From: Photobacterium aquae
GTDB lineage: Bacteria > Pseudomonadota > Gammaproteobacteria > Enterobacterales > Vibrionaceae
Direction: 5' to 3'
Assembly (NCBI RefSeq): GCF_001029445.1
Contig: NZ_LDOT01000012.1
Span: 1-64,000, forward strand
DNA: 64,000 bases
The stretch's first letter is position 1, and every line of letters begins with the position of its first letter. The position numbers and the translations under genes were made by a program. Under the pieces are notes generated by a model that worked only from the letters and a program-made list of their open reading frames with translations, ran no database searches and was not told where the DNA came from. Below are positions 9,131 through 18,192 of this stretch, piece after piece.

Positions 9131-9513
9131 TATGATTCCTTAAAGACAACAAATTTAGAGAAGATAAAGCCCATTACTAGACTAATAGCAGAAAACGTAA
9201 TGAGCGTAACAATGGCAGGAAGTTGAACCCTCTCCCCAACATAACCAATAGTCAGCGCCATCAGGCCCATAAAACTTGTATAAATTAAATACTTTACAAA
9301 TGAAGGATCCCGACTGAACGTATATTTTGCATTAACCACAAATGAGAAAGTCACAGCAACGGCAAAAGCGGTTAAATTCGAGATTCCTTGGTCAAAACCA
9401 ATACTTAGTGCGATATAAAATACCAACCAATGGATAAGTGTATTGACGACTCCAACAGAAATATACCGCCTGAAAAGTGTTTCTATCGATTTACTGGAGG
9501 ATGATATGTGCAT
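9130..9513 (-). CDS. gtrA: GtrA-family lipid-linked sugar flippase
   Basis: A 127-residue protein with four hydrophobic helices, the size and pattern of the GtrA/DPMS_3 family, which is thought to flip undecaprenyl-phosphate-linked sugar to the periplasmic side. It shows the early [12 protein letters not shown] block and a charged NAKYTFSRD loop typical of the family. It is the first gene of the four-gene minus-strand cassette ending at 6535. Confidence 0.9.
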   Translation of the reverse strand: MHISSSSKSIETLFRRYISVGVVNTLIHWLVFYIALSIGFDQGISNLTAFAVAVTFSFVVNAKYTFSRDPSFVKYLIYTSFMGLMALTIGYVGERVQLPAIVTLITFSAISLVMGFIFSKFVVFKES

Positions 9514-9803
9514 TTTTTAGTTCGCTTGATTGAAGGGAGCTGATTCTACCCCAAAACCCCATCATCCCCTAAGGGTATGAGCCAATCTATCCTGGCATGT
9601 TATTAGAGAGGGCAGAAGCGACTCATTCTCAAAGATGATTAGTTAAATATCGTTTTTTTACAATGATATAGCATAAAGCAGATTAGTTATAAAACCCAAT
9701 GCTTATCGTGATAGATATCGCGTAATATACCCCCTCTCATCCAAGATTGCCCTTAAATTATTTCCCAATTTTGTTATAATTATAGTAATTTTTTTAGTGA
9801 AAT
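9514..9803 (+). promoter_or_regulatory. Divergent promoter region of gtrA and rmlB
   Basis: An AT-rich region between gtrA and rmlB. A perfect -10 hexamer TATAAT lies at 9775-9780. A weak -35 (TTAAAT) stands 16 bases before it. This would place the rmlB start point near 9787, just ahead of the hairpin and T-run at 9804-9829. I see no RfaH ops element. Confidence 0.5.
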
Positions 9804-9829
9804 CCCCCATCTCGAGATGGCGTTTTTTT
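9804..9829 (+). terminator. Possible attenuator in the rmlB leader
   Basis: A palindromic stem (9807-9820, CCATC TCGA GATGG) is followed after two bases by seven T residues. It lies between the predicted rmlB promoter and the rmlB start, not behind a gene, so it could terminate a fraction of leader transcripts. The five-base stem is short, so strength is uncertain. Confidence 0.5.
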
Positions 9830-9849
9830 AATCATTTAGGGCTTATATT

Positions 9850-10929
9850 TTGAAGATTTTGATAACTGGTGGTGCGGGCTTCATTGGCTCGGCTGTTGTG
9901 CGTCATATCATTGAAAATACTACAGATTCAGTTGTTAACGTCGACAAGCTGACCTATGCAGGTAACTTGGAGTCACTGACTAGTGTTGAAAACCACGAAC
10001 GCTATGCCTTTGAACAAGTTGATATTTGTGACCGCATTGCACTTGACCGCGTGTTCGCCGAGCACAAGCCGGATGTGGTGATGCACCTGGCCGCCGAAAG
10101 CCACGTAGACCGCTCTATTGACGGGCCTGCTGCGTTTATTGAAACCAATATCGTGGGGACTTACACCCTGCTGGAAGCCACTCGCTCATACTGGGACCAA
10201 CTGGACGCGCCAGCCAAAGAGGCCTTCCGCTTCCACCATATTTCTACCGATGAGGTCTACGGCGATCTGGAAGGTACCGACGATCTGTTCACCGAAACCA
10301 CATCGTATGCTCCGAGCAGCCCGTACTCGGCATCAAAAGCATCGAGCGACCACCTGGTGCGCGCATGGCTGCGTACCTACGGCTTGCCGACCGTGGTGAC
10401 CAACTGCTCGAACAACTACGGCCCGTTCCATTTCCCTGAAAAACTGATCCCGCTGATGATCCTCAATGCGCTGGACGGCAAGGCGCTGCCGGTATATGGC
10501 GACGGCATGCAGATCCGCGACTGGCTGTTTGTTGAAGACCACGCCCGCGCCCTGTACACCGTAGTGACCAAAGGCGAGATCGGCGAGACCTACAACATCG
10601 GCGGCCACAACGAGAAAGCCAATATCGAGGTGGTGAAGACCATCTGCACCCTACTTGAAGAGCTGGTGCCGAACAAACCCCAAGGCGTTGCACGCTACGA
10701 AGATTTGATCACCTATGTGACCGACCGCCCAGGGCATGATGTCCGCTACGCGATTGATGCCACCAAGATTGGCAAAGAGCTGGGCTGGCTGCCGCAAGAG
10801 ACATTCGAAACGGGGATCCGCAAAACCGTGCAATGGTACCTAAACAACAAAACATGGTGGAGCCGCGTTCTTGACGGTTCGTACAGCATGGAACGTTTGG
10901 GCAGCAACCAACAGGGCAACCAAGGCTAA
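9850..10929 (+). CDS. rmlB: dTDP-glucose 4,6-dehydratase RmlB
   Basis: Second enzyme of dTDP-L-rhamnose synthesis: it dehydrates dTDP-glucose to dTDP-4-keto-6-deoxyglucose in the cytosol with bound NAD. At 359 residues it has the standard length. It shows GGAGFIGSA (NAD site), the family block [11 protein letters not shown] carrying the catalytic Asp-Glu pair, and YSASKASSD (YxxxK). The start is TTG at 9850, nine bases after AGGG. It is the first gene of rmlBADC, 9 bases ahead of rmlA, and probably subject to the leader hairpin upstream. Confidence 0.97.
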   Translation: MKILITGGAGFIGSAVVRHIIENTTDSVVNVDKLTYAGNLESLTSVENHERYAFEQVDICDRIALDRVFAEHKPDVVMHLAAESHVDRSIDGPAAFIETNIVGTYTLLEATRSYWDQLDAPAKEAFRFHHISTDEVYGDLEGTDDLFTETTSYAPSSPYSASKASSDHLVRAWLRTYGLPTVVTNCSNNYGPFHFPEKLIPLMILNALDGKALPVYGDGMQIRDWLFVEDHARALYTVVTKGEIGETYNIGGHNEKANIEVVKTICTLLEELVPNKPQGVARYEDLITYVTDRPGHDVRYAIDATKIGKELGWLPQETFETGIRKTVQWYLNNKTWWSRVLDGSYSMERLGSNQQGNQG

Positions 10930-10938
10930 GGACACAAC

Positions 10939-11817
10939 ATGAAAGGTATTATTCTTGCTGGCGGGTCAGGTACCCGCCTGTACCCGATCACGCGCGGCGT
11001 ATCAAAGCAGCTATTGCCCGTTTACGACAAGCCGATGATTTACTACCCGCTGGCTACCCTTATGCTGGCGGGGATCCGCGATGTACTGGTTATCACCACG
11101 CCGGAAGACAACGAGTCCTTCACCCGCCTGCTGGGCGACGGCTCTGATTTCGGGATCAACCTGCAGTATGCGATCCAGCCGAGTCCGGACGGCCTCGCTC
11201 AGGCCTTCATTATCGGCGAGGAGTTCATCGGCGATGACAGCTGCTGCCTGATCCTCGGCGACAATATCTTCTACGGCCAGTCGTTCTCCCGCACCCTGCG
11301 CAATGCCGCAGAGCGCGAACACGGCGCGACCGTGTTCGGCTACCAGGTGAAAGATCCCGAGCGTTTCGGCGTCGTCGAGTTCGACAGCGAAATGAAAGCC
11401 GTATCGATTGAAGAAAAGCCAACCGTACCCAAGTCAAACTATGCGGTCACCGGCCTGTATTTCTACGATAACCGGGTGGTCGATTTTGCCAAGCGCGTTA
11501 AGCCTTCTGAGCGCGGCGAGCTTGAAATCACCAGCATCAACCAGATGTACCTTGAAGACGGCTCACTGAACGTCGAGCTGCTCGGCCGCGGCTTCGCATG
11601 GCTGGATACCGGCACCCATGAAAGCCTGCACGAGGCGTCGTCGTTTGTTCAGACCATCGAGAACGTTCAGGGCCTCAAAGTCGCCTGCCTTGAAGAAGTG
11701 GCATGGCGCAATGGCTGGATGACCAACGAGCAACTGATTGAGAAAGCCCAGCCAATGCTAAAGAACGAATACGGCCGCTACCTGCTGGCATTGTCCGCCG
11801 AGAAACGCCCGGTGTAA
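10939..11817 (+). CDS. rmlA: Glucose-1-phosphate thymidylyltransferase RmlA
   Basis: First enzyme of the dTDP-rhamnose pathway: it joins glucose 1-phosphate and dTTP to dTDP-glucose. The 292-residue length is typical. The N-terminal nucleotide-binding motif [11 protein letters not shown], the [12 protein letters not shown] block and the ILGDNIFYG metal site are all present. An AAGGA ribosome binding site precedes the ATG, and only nine bases separate it from rmlB. Confidence 0.97.
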   Translation: MKGIILAGGSGTRLYPITRGVSKQLLPVYDKPMIYYPLATLMLAGIRDVLVITTPEDNESFTRLLGDGSDFGINLQYAIQPSPDGLAQAFIIGEEFIGDDSCCLILGDNIFYGQSFSRTLRNAAEREHGATVFGYQVKDPERFGVVEFDSEMKAVSIEEKPTVPKSNYAVTGLYFYDNRVVDFAKRVKPSERGELEITSINQMYLEDGSLNVELLGRGFAWLDTGTHESLHEASSFVQTIENVQGLKVACLEEVAWRNGWMTNEQLIEKAQPMLKNEYGRYLLALSAEKRPV

Positions 11818-11886
11818 ATAACGCGACAACACGCATCGCGGCCAACTAACCCCGCGGTGCGTGACCAAACAACAAAGGGTTTCCGA

Positions 11887-12765
11887 ATGCTGAAAGTACT
11901 CATTACCGGTTGCAACGGGCAGGTGGGCAGCCTGCTGGTAAAACAGCTGACCGGCAAAGCCGAGCTGATGGCTGTTGACCGCGACCAGATTGATATTACC
12001 GACGAGCAGGCCGTATTGGATGCAGTAACTGCATTCAAGCCTGATGCCATCATCAACGCCGCGGCCCATACCGCGGTGGACCGTGCCGAAGAAGAGGTTG
12101 AGCTGTCTTACCAAATCAACCGCGACGGCCCGCTGTACTTGGCTCGTGCTGCCGAGCAGGTAGGGGCGGCAATCCTGCATATTTCAACCGACTACGTATT
12201 CTCTGGCGACAAGGACGGGGTTTACAGCGAAACCGATCTGACCGCGCCGCAAGGCGTCTACGGCGAGAGCAAGCTGGCTGGCGAGCAGGCCGTTGTCGCG
12301 ACCTGTCCACGCCATATTATCCTGCGTACCGCTTGGGTGTTCGGCGAAACCGGCAACAACTTTGTCAAAACAATGATCCGCCTTGGCCGCGACCGCAACC
12401 AACTGGGAATTGTCGGTGACCAGTTTGGCGGCCCGACCTATGCCGGCGATATCGCCGCGACCCTGATCGCCATTGCCGAGCGCTACAAGGCGGGCACCGA
12501 TGTGGCCTGGGGGATCTACCATTACGCTGGCCTGCCTAGCGTGAGCTGGTTTGAATTTGCCAGCTACATTTTCGATGCCGCCAAAGCGCAAGGCGTACTT
12601 GAGCATATTCCGGCACTGAACAGCATCACCACCGCAGACTACCCGACCCCCGCCAAGCGCCCAGCCAATTCGCGCCTATCGATGGACAAGATCGGGGCGG
12701 AATTTGGCATCGACGCCTGCGATTGGCAAAAAGCCCTGACGGATATTCGCCCTTACGGCATCTGA
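11887..12765 (+). CDS. rmlD: dTDP-4-dehydrorhamnose reductase RmlD
   Basis: Last enzyme of the pathway: it reduces dTDP-4-keto-L-rhamnose to dTDP-L-rhamnose. Visible are TGCNGQVGSLL (dinucleotide site), the STDYVFSGDKDG block with the catalytic Thr/Asp, and YGESKLAGE (YxxxK). I chose the ATG at 11887 (292 residues) over the frame's first start at 11857, because an AAAGGG site lies at the right distance and the family begins at MLKVLITG. Confidence 0.96.
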   Translation: MLKVLITGCNGQVGSLLVKQLTGKAELMAVDRDQIDITDEQAVLDAVTAFKPDAIINAAAHTAVDRAEEEVELSYQINRDGPLYLARAAEQVGAAILHISTDYVFSGDKDGVYSETDLTAPQGVYGESKLAGEQAVVATCPRHIILRTAWVFGETGNNFVKTMIRLGRDRNQLGIVGDQFGGPTYAGDIAATLIAIAERYKAGTDVAWGIYHYAGLPSVSWFEFASYIFDAAKAQGVLEHIPALNSITTADYPTPAKRPANSRLSMDKIGAEFGIDACDWQKALTDIRPYGI

Positions 12766-12817
12766 TAGATTGACTGCGCTCGGCTCTGCCCGGGCGCCTT
12801 TGCAAAGAGAATAGACG

Positions 12818-13357
12818 ATGAAAGTTATCGATACCGCCATTGCGGACGTTAAGATTATCGAACCCGCTGTTTTTGGTGACGAGCGTGGTTTCTTCATGGA
12901 AACTTGGCAGCAGGAAAAATTCTGCCAACTGGTAGCAGAGCGTACCTTTGTACAGGACAACCATTCGAAATCGAAGAAAGGGATCCTACGCGGCCTGCAT
13001 TACCAGACCGAGAACACTCAGGGCAAACTGGTTCGCGTCGTATCAGGCGAAGTGTATGACGTTGCGGTTGATGTACGCAAAGGCTCGCCAACATTTGGCC
13101 AGTGGGTTGGCGTACTGCTTTCTGCCGAGAACAAGCGCCAGCTATGGGTTCCTGAAGGCTTTGCTCACGGTTTCTATGTGACAAGCGAAGAAGCAGAGTT
13201 CGTCTACAAGTGTACTGATTACTACAATCCATCTGCCGAGCACTCAATTGCTTGGAACGACCCACAACTGGCGATTGAGTGGCCGCTCGACGGCGAACCT
13301 TCTTTGTCTGCTAAAGACGAAGCAGCACTGACATTGAACGATAGCCCTTGCCTGTAA
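12818..13357 (+). CDS. rmlC: dTDP-4-dehydrorhamnose 3,5-epimerase RmlC
   Basis: Third enzyme of dTDP-rhamnose synthesis: a cupin-fold epimerase acting on dTDP-4-keto-6-deoxyglucose. At 179 residues it has the standard length. It contains the DERGFFMETW block, the catalytic histidine in LRGLHYQ, and VPEGFAHGFYV near residue 115. It closes the rmlBADC set, and 51 bases then lead to a sulfotransferase-like gene on the same strand. Confidence 0.96.
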   Translation: MKVIDTAIADVKIIEPAVFGDERGFFMETWQQEKFCQLVAERTFVQDNHSKSKKGILRGLHYQTENTQGKLVRVVSGEVYDVAVDVRKGSPTFGQWVGVLLSAENKRQLWVPEGFAHGFYVTSEEAEFVYKCTDYYNPSAEHSIAWNDPQLAIEWPLDGEPSLSAKDEAALTLNDSPCL

Positions 13358-13408
13358 CTTGCCCTGACAACGTTAGGCCCCTATCTTCCGCGGTATGAGA
13401 GAAATAGT

Positions 13409-14551
13409 TTGAGTAAAACATGGTTGTTGGTGCTAGGAATGCACCGTAGCGGTACCAGTGCCCTCTCTGGTGAGCTTGATGCTCAGGGAGTTTGCTTTGG
13501 TGACGATTTCATTCAAGACATTGAAGCTGTCAATCAAAAAGGATTTTTTGAAAACCGAGAGTTGGTGGCGATCAATGAGGAAATTCTCACAGAACTGGGC
13601 CAAAGCTGGTTCTCGTGTTTCGATTTACATCACAGGTTAGGTAACTACCAACTCAATGAGTCTCTCAAGCAGCGGATGGTGGGCTTGCTAAAGTCAGAGC
13701 AGTTTGCCGAGCACCATTATTGCGGCCTCAAAGATCCGCGATTGTCATTGCTATTGCCGATTTGGCTCGATGTTATCAATGAAATCGGCGACACAGCCTG
13801 CGCCGTCGTTATGAATCGGGATTGTTCGCAGGTTTCTCGTTCATTGAAAACCAGAGACCAAATGACCCCCCTACACTCTCAGTATTTATGGGAGTACTAT
13901 ACGATCGCGGCCGTGGAGCATAGCCAAAATCTGGCTCGTATCTGGGTTGAGCATCGTCATTTAATGCAAGACACAGTGGCGGTAATCAACCAGATCTTTG
14001 CTGAACTAACGATATCTCTATCCTGCTCGGCGGCACAATTTGTCGAGCCGAAAATATCCCGGCATACATCGGTACAGCCACCGCTTTCTGTCGATAGCCT
14101 AAATCAGCGCATTGCTGCAGCAGAAGCGCCGCTTGATGACATCCAGTGGCAGACAGAATGGCAAGGATTACTTGATAATATCGCGGCCAACCCGCTATTT
14201 ATCGCCAATATGACGGAGTCGTTCAGCCGCCTTAACCTCGCGATTGCCAAATCGATAGAGGTCGGCGAGATGCACGACTATGCCATCAGTGTTATTCGCG
14301 AGCGGGACGCCAAGATCCAAGAGCTGAACCATACCATCGAAGAAAATGGCCAGTACACCAGCCACTGCCACGATGTTATCGCAGAAAAGGATGCCGGATT
14401 AGCCTATTACGAGCAAGAGACCCGAGACTTGAAAGCTCAAATTGAGTCTCTGTCGGAAACCACTGCCGCTCAGCAAGAACAACTAGACACTCAGCAGATA
14501 CTGCTAGACAAGTGGCCAATTAAGAACATAGCTAAAATTTTTTATAAGTGA
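13409..14551 (+). CDS. Sulfotransferase-family protein with C-terminal coiled coil
   Basis: A 380-residue protein starting at TTG. The N-terminal GMHRSGTSALSGEL is the phosphate-binding loop of the sulfotransferase fold (PAPS 5'-phosphosulfate site), and YCGLKDPRLSLLLPIW matches the companion block of this family. The catalytic details are less clear than in the sulfotransferase at 19885. After about residue 290 the sequence becomes a heptad-rich coiled coil, followed by a basic tail that could associate with membrane or with a glycosyltransferase. It sits between rmlC and a GT2-GT4 enzyme, so polysaccharide modification is likely. The exact substrate is unknown. Confidence 0.65.
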   Translation: MSKTWLLVLGMHRSGTSALSGELDAQGVCFGDDFIQDIEAVNQKGFFENRELVAINEEILTELGQSWFSCFDLHHRLGNYQLNESLKQRMVGLLKSEQFAEHHYCGLKDPRLSLLLPIWLDVINEIGDTACAVVMNRDCSQVSRSLKTRDQMTPLHSQYLWEYYTIAAVEHSQNLARIWVEHRHLMQDTVAVINQIFAELTISLSCSAAQFVEPKISRHTSVQPPLSVDSLNQRIAAAEAPLDDIQWQTEWQGLLDNIAANPLFIANMTESFSRLNLAIAKSIEVGEMHDYAISVIRERDAKIQELNHTIEENGQYTSHCHDVIAEKDAGLAYYEQETRDLKAQIESLSETTAAQQEQLDTQQILLDKWPIKNIAKIFYK

Positions 14552-14561
14552 GTAGAATTTA

Positions 14562-16739
14562 ATGAATAACGTTGATGTTATTATTCCTGTGTATCGGGGG
14601 CTTGATGAGACAAGAGATTGTATCGTCACCGCTGCGCGATCCTTGCCAACGTGGGCCAACCTTGTCGTTATCAATGACTGCTCTCCAGAGCCGGAACTGA
14701 CACAGTGGCTGCGTGACAACTCAACAGCATATAACTACGCACTTCATGAAAATAAGGATAATTTGGGGTTCGTCGCTACCGTGAATTTCGGTATGTCACT
14801 GAACCAAGACAATGACGTTTTATTGCTAAACAGCGATGTCGAAGTAGCAAACTCCAACTGGCTCGAGCGCATCCGCGAGGGAGCCTACGCCGATGACACC
14901 ATCGGTAGCGTGACGCCGTTTTCCAACAATGCCACTATCTGTAGCTTCCCTAACTTCTGTGAAGACAACGAACTATTGCTAGGGCTTAGCGTTGATCAGC
15001 TAGATCAACATTTCAGCCAGCTTCAGCTGGAACAAAACTACGTCTCTGTTCCGACGGGTGTCGGTTTCTGCATGTACATCAAGCGCAAATGCCTTGACGA
15101 TGTTGGCCTGTTTGATGTTGAAACCTTCGGCAAAGGCTACGGCGAAGAAAATGATTGGTGCCAGCGCGCCATCAAAAAGGGCTGGCTCAATACCCACCAG
15201 CTCAATGTATTTGCTTACCACAAAGGCGGGGTAAGCTTCGCGGCCGAGCAAGATCCTCGCAAAGAAAGAGCACTGGTGATCCTCAATGATCTTCACCCTA
15301 ACTACCAACCGGATGTCATGGCGTTTATTGCCGATGATCCTGCCAAGCTAGCACGGATCAAGGCATTGATGTCTATCATTGCTGACGACAAGCGCAAAAA
15401 AGTCGTCATGGTTGCCCACGGTATGGGCGGTGGGGTTATTCATCATATCGATGAGCTCGAGTCATATTATGCTGACGAGTTGATAACCTTATTGCTGCAA
15501 CCTATCAGTGACAGCATTGTGAAGCTGACATTCAAGACAGGCACCAAGTGCAACGACTTGATGTACTTCTCTAACGAGGCGCAATTTGCTGAGCTCGTTT
15601 GCGTGCTGAAAGCAATGAATGTGAGCCTAGTGCACTACCATCACATTATGGGTGTATCGGAAAAGGTGCTTAACCTGCACCATGATCTGGATTGCGCTTA
15701 CGATGTCACGGTTCATGATTTCTATTTCATCAACGGCAACCCGACCCTGACCAATGTCGATGGCCGTTTCTGCTTGGAAGATACCGATTTCGAGCAGCAA
15801 TGCGCAGAACGCTACCCTCTTCATGTATCTGTTGACGTATGGCAAAAGAGCCAGGCCCGTTTCTTGGAAAATGCCCAGCGTGTTATTTTCCCATCGCGTT
15901 CGACATTGGATATCTACAATCGCTTCTACTCGTTGCCAAACGGGATCGCCGCATGGCACCTTGATACCGAAAGAGACGCTCTACTCACAGATAAGTACGC
16001 GCCGAAAACAGCCGATAGCAGCCAGCCACTTAAAGTCGTCGTTCTGGGCGCGTTGAGCATGGAAAAAGGGGCCGTCGTTCTTGAGGATGTCGCCAAACAG
16101 ATCCCTCAAAAGGACATCGAGTTCCATTTAATGGGCTATGCCTTCCGTGAACTGGACGCTGTTATCACGCACGGCGCTTATGACAATAACGATCTTGTCT
16201 CGCTGATTAACGAGATCAATCCGGATGTAATCTGGTTCCCGGCCCAATGGCCCGAAACCTACTGTTATACTCTAAGCTCTGCCCTACAGTGCGATGCTGT
16301 TATTGTCGCGCCGGATATCGGTGCCTTCCCAGAGCGACTAGTAAACTGCAAGCGTGCCATTATTGCGCCGTGGCAGCAGTCGACGGAAGCATGGTGTGAG
16401 TTCTGGTCACAACTAAAGCAGGGCCGCGCTGAGTTCAATGCCTGCAAAGATGGGGCATACCAAGCTGAGCCTGCGTTCTATCTCAACAGCTACCTACAAG
16501 ATATCAAAGCTGTCGACAAACCAGCCTCGCCAATCTCAATGCCTGATTCACTGCTAAAGCAGTTCCTAACATCAGACATCGAACATCAGCTAGAGCGAAA
16601 TGAACAGATCCTGCGTTACTTGATCAAACTGCGTGGCCACCCGGTTGTTGCCAAACTCGCCCGTATGGTGCCTGTATCACTGCAAAGAAAAGTGAAGCGC
16701 ATGCTATCAAAGCGACCAATCCATGAACTAATGAAATAG
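14562..16739 (+). CDS. Two-domain glycosyltransferase (GT2 + GT4-like)
   Basis: A 725-residue protein with two predicted transferase domains. Residues 1-260 are a GT2 domain: DVIIPVYRGLDETRDC, VVINDCSPEPEL, the metal site LLLNSDVEVANSNWLERI, and the acceptor block FGKGYGEENDWCQRA. Residues about 285-640 resemble a GT4 (GT-B) domain with VVMVAHGMGGGVIHHI at its start, VVLGALSMEKGAVVLEDVA, and the late region WPETYCYTLSSALQC in place of the usual E-x7-E. The C-terminal ~70 residues are basic. Such fusions add two linkages in rhamnan-type O-antigens. Donor sugars are not determined. A strong terminator follows. Confidence 0.8.
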   Translation: MNNVDVIIPVYRGLDETRDCIVTAARSLPTWANLVVINDCSPEPELTQWLRDNSTAYNYALHENKDNLGFVATVNFGMSLNQDNDVLLLNSDVEVANSNWLERIREGAYADDTIGSVTPFSNNATICSFPNFCEDNELLLGLSVDQLDQHFSQLQLEQNYVSVPTGVGFCMYIKRKCLDDVGLFDVETFGKGYGEENDWCQRAIKKGWLNTHQLNVFAYHKGGVSFAAEQDPRKERALVILNDLHPNYQPDVMAFIADDPAKLARIKALMSIIADDKRKKVVMVAHGMGGGVIHHIDELESYYADELITLLLQPISDSIVKLTFKTGTKCNDLMYFSNEAQFAELVCVLKAMNVSLVHYHHIMGVSEKVLNLHHDLDCAYDVTVHDFYFINGNPTLTNVDGRFCLEDTDFEQQCAERYPLHVSVDVWQKSQARFLENAQRVIFPSRSTLDIYNRFYSLPNGIAAWHLDTERDALLTDKYAPKTADSSQPLKVVVLGALSMEKGAVVLEDVAKQIPQKDIEFHLMGYAFRELDAVITHGAYDNNDLVSLINEINPDVIWFPAQWPETYCYTLSSALQCDAVIVAPDIGAFPERLVNCKRAIIAPWQQSTEAWCEFWSQLKQGRAEFNACKDGAYQAEPAFYLNSYLQDIKAVDKPASPISMPDSLLKQFLTSDIEHQLERNEQILRYLIKLRGHPVVAKLARMVPVSLQRKVKRMLSKRPIHELMK

Positions 16740-16755
16740 TCCATACCCTAACAAA

Positions 16756-16787
16756 AACGAGGAGGCCTGATGGCCTCCTCGTTTTTT
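16756..16787 (+). terminator. Strong terminator ending the rml operon
   Basis: A 12-bp stem (AACGAGGAGGCC with its complement) with a four-base TGAT loop followed by a T-run. It ends the rmlB-to-glycosyltransferase transcript. Confidence 0.95.
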
Positions 16788-16891
16788 ATTGTCGGTAATA
16801 AAGTGATGAGTGGTTCATACCACCGTAGCCAGCAACAGGCCTTTCTAGCTTGTTAGGACTCTCGACAACGGCAGCAAATTCTTTTCTATCA

Positions 16892-17698
16892 TCACATAAC
16901 ATCAGGAAAGATGGTTTTCACTTTCTTGAAGAATGCATAACTGACCAATGTGAAAAGAATACTCACTACCGTATAAATACCAACTTCAAACCAGTTGTCG
17001 ACATGACCCCAAATGACTGCGCCACGGAATGCCTCTACGGGAATGGTCAACGGGTTAAGCTTGATAAATGGCTGGATAATGGCAGGAACATTATCAAGGG
17101 AGAAAAATACCGTACTGGTAAAGAGCAAGATTGTGACGAAAGAACCAATAAACTGTTCGAGATCCTTCACAAACACCCCTAGCGCCGAAAACAGATAAGA
17201 CGAACCGAGCAACAACAGGGCCAGCGGTGCCACGGTGATAGGAGCCAGCAACATACTCATCGTGAAGCTTGCGCCTTCAACAACCATGAACCCAACCAGC
17301 ACCAAGGATGCAATTGCAAACTGGAAGCTTGCGGAAAGCAGAACGACCCACGGGAAAACTTCTAACGGAAAGACGATCTTTTTAACAAAATTGGCATTGG
17401 ATGACATCAGGGATACAGAACGGCTAAAGACTTCCGTCAACCACATATGCAAAATAAGGCCAGAAAACAAAATGATGGCAAAACCCGTTTTCATCTCCCC
17501 TTCCATACCCCATTTCGAACGAAATACATACTGAAATACGAATGTATAAATTGCCAACATCAGCAATGGGTTGAAAAACGTCCACAGCATTCCCATCACA
17601 GAGCCTTTGTAACGCATGGCAAGATCACGCTTTGCCATCGTCCAAATCAAGCCTTTGTGCTGTAACAGCGGGGATAGAAAGTTATAGTTCGTTAACAT
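16892..17698 (-). CDS. wzm: O-antigen ABC exporter permease Wzm
   Basis: A 268-residue ABC-2 type permease with six hydrophobic segments. It shows the N-terminal amphipathic region containing RDLAMRYKGSVMGMLWTFFNP, the hallmark of the Wzm/TagG/KpsM family. It forms the inner-membrane channel through which finished undecaprenyl-linked polysaccharide is exported, together with a Wzt ATPase. I chose the ATG at 17698, which follows GGGA at a suitable distance, over a TTG at 17713. Unusually, its Wzt partner is not adjacent: the closest lies 2.9 kb away beyond a sulfatase and a sulfotransferase. Confidence 0.92.
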   Translation of the reverse strand: MLTNYNFLSPLLQHKGLIWTMAKRDLAMRYKGSVMGMLWTFFNPLLMLAIYTFVFQYVFRSKWGMEGEMKTGFAIILFSGLILHMWLTEVFSRSVSLMSSNANFVKKIVFPLEVFPWVVLLSASFQFAIASLVLVGFMVVEGASFTMSMLLAPITVAPLALLLLGSSYLFSALGVFVKDLEQFIGSFVTILLFTSTVFFSLDNVPAIIQPFIKLNPLTIPVEAFRGAVIWGHVDNWFEVGIYTVVSILFTLVSYAFFKKVKTIFPDVM

Positions 17699-18192
17699 CT
17701 GCAACGTTCCCAATATTTATTAACCAGGCTAGCGCATGCAGCGTCACCTATCAGTAAGCGGCGAATTTTAACAAGATCACGCTACCCCCACAAGGTGATA
17801 CCCCAGTTACCTCAAGGTGCCAGATTCAGTGCGACAGCATATCCCATTCTAGGTAACAGTCTGAGGGTATAGATTTTCCCTTTAAACGGCATCTGACTCT
17901 GAAATAATTGTACTGAATCGCTCCCAACGGATCCGGTATGCCGAGAAATGTCTTGGCCTCGACTATCTTGATGTAGTGCAACACAAACGCAAATGCACAG
18001 ATAAGTAGGCAAAGCTCAATGTTGACCAGATACATGCATATAAAAAATTCTATTTTAAAATCACACCGTTGTTAACGAAATGTAAGTACTTTATTGTTAT
18101 CAATTTTAATAACTAAGCCTGCTATCTCAATATTAAAACACCGCATTTACGGCATCATCCTAAGATCAAATGACACAAATGAGGATTAAATT
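17699..18192. promoter_or_regulatory. Divergent intergenic region wzm / sulfatase
   Basis: About 490 bases between wzm (minus) and the sulfatase gene (plus). The part between 17760 and 18035 is less AT-rich than normal intergenic DNA here and carries short open frames on the minus strand without ribosome binding sites, possibly the remains of a gene. From 18036 to 18192 it is AT-rich and presumably holds the sulfatase promoter. Confidence 0.4.

Noticed and set aside
9514..9849. RfaH/ops (JUMPstart) element before the O-antigen genes
   Set aside because: No GGCGGTAGCGT-like sequence was found here or at 2996-3549 on either strand.
17826..18035. 69-codon minus-strand frame with a hydrophobic N terminus between wzm and the sulfatase
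   Set aside because: No ribosome binding site, no recognisable family, and a competing overlapping frame. It is more likely non-coding or a remnant.
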